A stretch of 64,000 nt of DNA, taken from the NCBI RefSeq assembly GCF_000993785.3, contig NZ_CP009922.3, positions 5,642,001-5,706,000 of the forward strand, read 5' to 3'. The notes under the pieces were generated by a model. It saw only the letters and a list, made by a program, of their open reading frames with translations, was not told where the DNA came from and made no database searches. Below are positions 62,307 through 64,000 of this stretch, piece by piece (the first letter of the stretch is position 1; every line of letters begins with the position of its first letter). The stretch comes from Streptomyces xiamenensis. Its GTDB lineage: Bacteria > Actinomycetota > Actinomycetes > Streptomycetales > Streptomycetaceae. A program made the translations under genes and the position numbers.

Positions 62307-62915
62307 GTGAACACGGAGAAGATCGCCGCTCGCCGCCTCTCGCTGGAAGAGGTGACGAAGCTCGGTGTGAAGGACAGGATCTTCGTTTCCGCCGACACGG
62401 CAGAACTCAAGCTTCCCGACTGCTATGTCCCTGCTTTTCTGACCAAGTCCGGTGAGGATTTCGAGGGCGGCTCAGTCACGGCGAGAACCGTATTCCAGGA
62501 AGAGGTCTCCTGCCTTCCCGACGACGAGAATGAAGCCGGAATCTACGTGGCCGACGAGAACGGCTCGGCGACCATCGAGGTCCTCCAGTCCGCCGGTGTC
62601 GTGCTGGATCTGGCACTTTTCGTCCCCGGTGGGGACAAGGGGGCCATCACGGCCCTTTACGCCGCGGCCCGGCAGGCGTTCGGCGCCGACGTCGTGCAGA
62701 TCTGGCGCCAGGGCCTCAAGGAGGTTCCCGACGTGAAGGTCGACATCTTCGAGGAGCAGATCCCCCGAGGACGCAAGGGGGGCGACAGCACCAAGCGTGA
62801 CCGTCGCGCGATCGACACCTACCCCACCCGCGCGGACTTCATCGAGTTCTCCGCGGGGTGGAAGCCGGTCGTTGAGGTTCACCGGCCGATTGTTGACGAC
62901 ACCCCGACCATCTGA
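62307..62915 (+). CDS. Hypothetical protein, 202 aa
   Basis: Starts at GTG 62307 with AAAGGGAAA upstream. An acidic, soluble, alpha/beta-looking protein (LSLEEVTKLGVKDRIFVSAD; VLQSAGVVLDLALFVPGGDK; RADFIEFSAGWKPVVEVHRP). No signal, membrane segment or known motif. Codon use is less GC3-biased at the 5' end (ttt, tct, gat, aag appear freely) and the upstream 500 nt are also low in GC, which suggests horizontal acquisition. Function unknown. Confidence 0.75.
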   Translation: MNTEKIAARRLSLEEVTKLGVKDRIFVSADTAELKLPDCYVPAFLTKSGEDFEGGSVTARTVFQEEVSCLPDDENEAGIYVADENGSATIEVLQSAGVVLDLALFVPGGDKGAITALYAAARQAFGADVVQIWRQGLKEVPDVKVDIFEEQIPRGRKGGDSTKRDRRAIDTYPTRADFIEFSAGWKPVVEVHRPIVDDTPTI

Positions 62916-62980
62916 GGCGGCGTCGCCTCCCGGTCTCGGCCTGAGGACGTAGTCGAGTGACGTCCACTTCGTGCTCAGGC
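62914..62980 (+). terminator. Tandem hairpins after the 202-aa gene
   Basis: GAGGCG/CGCCTC (62914-62919 with 62924-62929) forms at the stop codon. A second structure pairs GCCTGAG (62939-62945) with CTCAGGC (62974-62980) or GGACGT (62945-62950) with ACGTCC (62960-62965). No T-tract is present. The following 62981-63247 holds no recognised gene. Confidence 0.45.
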
Positions 62981-63247
62981 GAGGCCGGGGAGCGTCAGGG
63001 GCCGGCGGGTGTCACGCGCGGTGGGGCCGTCATGGCGGCAGCCGGTCGTGGGGTGCGGGGGCGGGTCAGGCATGAGGCGACCGAGAACGCCGCGAAGGTC
63101 TGCCGCCTGCTCGGCCGGAGCTGACGCGGCGGATTCGCCGTCATGCCGTGAACGCCCTCGTCGGCGATGAGACACGGCTGGTGCCGCAGAACCTGGTCAA
63201 GGCGTACGGGCGCGGGCTCTTGTACCCTGCACCGACGAGGGGGAGCC

Positions 63248-63670
63248 ATGACGCGAGGGGTTCGGGCGGTGCTCGCCGTGTACATCGGCGTCTTCGTCTG
63301 GGGGACCCTCGTCCATCTGGTGGACCTGACCGGCGGCGGGCACAGCAGTTACGCGCTGGACGCCCCCGCCGCGGTGCGCGCTTTCTTCGTCGCCCTGGTG
63401 GTGCTGGACCCGCTGGTGGCGGTACTGCTGTGGCGCCGCAGGCCCGCCGGTGTGGTCGCGGCGGGCCTGGTGATGGGCGCCGATCTGGCCGCCAACGGCT
63501 GGGTGCTCGGGCCGGACGCCGCCGCGTTGTGGGCGCCCGGCCTGTTCTGCGCGTTCATCGCGGTGACGGCGGTACCGCTGTATCAGCGGCTGGCCGGGCG
63601 CGTGCCCGCAGCAACTCCAGGAACTCCTCCTGCCGTTCCATCAGGTAGAAGTGGCCGCCGGGCAGGGTGA
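63248..63670 (+). CDS. Small integral membrane protein
   Basis: 140 aa from ATG 63248 with GAGGGGGAG upstream. Four hydrophobic helices: VLAVYIGVFVWGTLVHLVDL, FFVALVVLDPLVAVLLW, GVVAAGLVMGADLAANGW and LFCAFIAVTAVPLYQRL. The last ~25 residues (PAATPGTPPAVPSGRSGRRAG) look non-natural and are read antisense to the end of the thioesterase gene, which overlaps by 116 nt. The gene's 3' end may have been lost in a rearrangement. No known family. Confidence 0.7.
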   Translation: MTRGVRAVLAVYIGVFVWGTLVHLVDLTGGGHSSYALDAPAAVRAFFVALVVLDPLVAVLLWRRRPAGVVAAGLVMGADLAANGWVLGPDAAALWAPGLFCAFIAVTAVPLYQRLAGRVPAATPGTPPAVPSGRSGRRAG

Positions 63671-64000
63671 ACTGCTCGAAGGCGCCGGTGGTCAGCTTCT
63701 CCCAGCCGGCGATCTGCGCGGGCGCGGCGGAGGCGTCCTTGTCGCCGCCCACGGCCGTCACCGGTACCGCCACCGGGGGCGCCCCCGTGGCACGGGCGCG
63801 GTCCACCAGCAGATAGTCGTTGCGCAGGATCGGCAGCAGCATCTCCATCAGGTCGCGGTCCGCGAGGACGGCGTCGGACGTGCCGCCCTGCTCGCGCAGC
63901 GCCGCCAGCAGTTCCGCGTCCGTGCGGCTCGCGGGCCGGGGGCGGTCGGATGCCGGGGTGGGCGGCGCGCACGCCGAGAGGATCAGCCGCGCCACCGGAA
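63555..64000 (-). CDS. Type II thioesterase, C-terminal part (5' end outside window)
   Basis: The frame enters from the right edge and runs 148 codons to the stop at 63555. LILSACAPPTP begins the post-nucleophile region, DRDLMEMLLPILRNDYLLVDRA is the family lid helix, VPVTAVGGDKDASA holds the catalytic Asp and FTLPGGHFYLMERQEE the catalytic His of the alpha/beta hydrolase triad. The GHSMG nucleophile lies beyond the edge. These editing thioesterases clear stalled carriers on PKS/NRPS lines, so another biosynthetic cluster probably starts just right of the window. Confidence 0.88.
   Translation of the reverse strand, partial: PVARLILSACAPPTPASDRPRPASRTDAELLAALREQGGTSDAVLADRDLMEMLLPILRNDYLLVDRARATGAPPVAVPVTAVGGDKDASAAPAQIAGWEKLTTGAFEQFTLPGGHFYLMERQEEFLELLRARARPAADTAVPPSPR

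Noticed and set aside
1..64000. The right-edge thioesterase as the missing release enzyme of the left-edge NRPS
   Set aside because: They lie more than 53 kb apart with unrelated genes between, and the thioesterase is of the editing type II class on the opposite strand.

Overview
The window reads as an accessory stretch of a Streptomyces (or close relative) chromosome. G+C is very high with strong GC3 bias, GTG starts and 4-nt ATGA/GTGA stop-start overlaps are frequent, and there are streptomycete-type families (DUF5709, several TetR/MMPL/GntR modules, SigE-like sigma factor). No rRNA, tRNA, CRISPR array, IS element or replication origin was recognised.

Layout. (1) 1-10.1 kb: the 3' end of a hybrid PKS-NRPS assembly line, a partial KS-AT-ACP protein and a 2472-residue protein ordered aminotransferase - luciferase-like monooxygenase - C - A - PCP - C. 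(2) 10.2-16.6 kb: AraC regulator, ferric-siderophore ABC importer (ATPase, lipoprotein, fused permease) and a GNAT/C39-like protein. Together with (1) this suggests a siderophore whose polyketide extension becomes an alpha-hydroxy-beta-amino acid. (3) 16.6-25.7 kb: a nine-gene leftward operon pairing a binding-protein ABC importer and an MFS carrier with homologues of 4-oxalomesaconate tautomerase (GalD/PrpF-like), hydratase (GalB-like, PIG-L fold) and CHA aldolase (GalC/RraA-like), plus a DUF1932 dehydrogenase and an FCD-type GntR regulator. A perfect-arm palindrome lies upstream of the first gene. (4) 26-33 kb: two methyltransferases, an MFS exporter, an ECF sigma factor, and a tightly coupled methyltransferase - PLP fold-type-II enzyme - ATP-grasp ligase trio that looks like a small uncharacterised biosynthetic cassette.

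(5) 33-49 kb: housekeeping/accessory genes, including three TetR regulators with clear inverted-repeat operators (next to a quinone oxidoreductase, a small membrane protein and an MMPL exporter), a P450, a Gfo/Idh oxidoreductase and an APH-type kinase. They are interspersed with gene remnants (35.6, 38.5-38.9, 39.1-39.4, 40.3-40.9 and perhaps 43.7 kb), so this part has been eroding by deletion. (6) 49-57.7 kb: a methionine aminopeptidase behind a repeated AT-rich promoter motif, an unknown protein, a PaoABC-type molybdenum aldehyde oxidase whose Fe-S subunit is frameshifted, and a GntP permease. (7) 58-64 kb: a two-helix K+ channel, a FUSC-type membrane protein, a SigE-like sigma factor with a long C-terminal extension, an unrecognised protein with relaxed codon use, a small membrane protein, and the C-terminal part of a type II thioesterase running off the right edge.

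All assignments come from reading motifs and gene order by eye; no database search was made.
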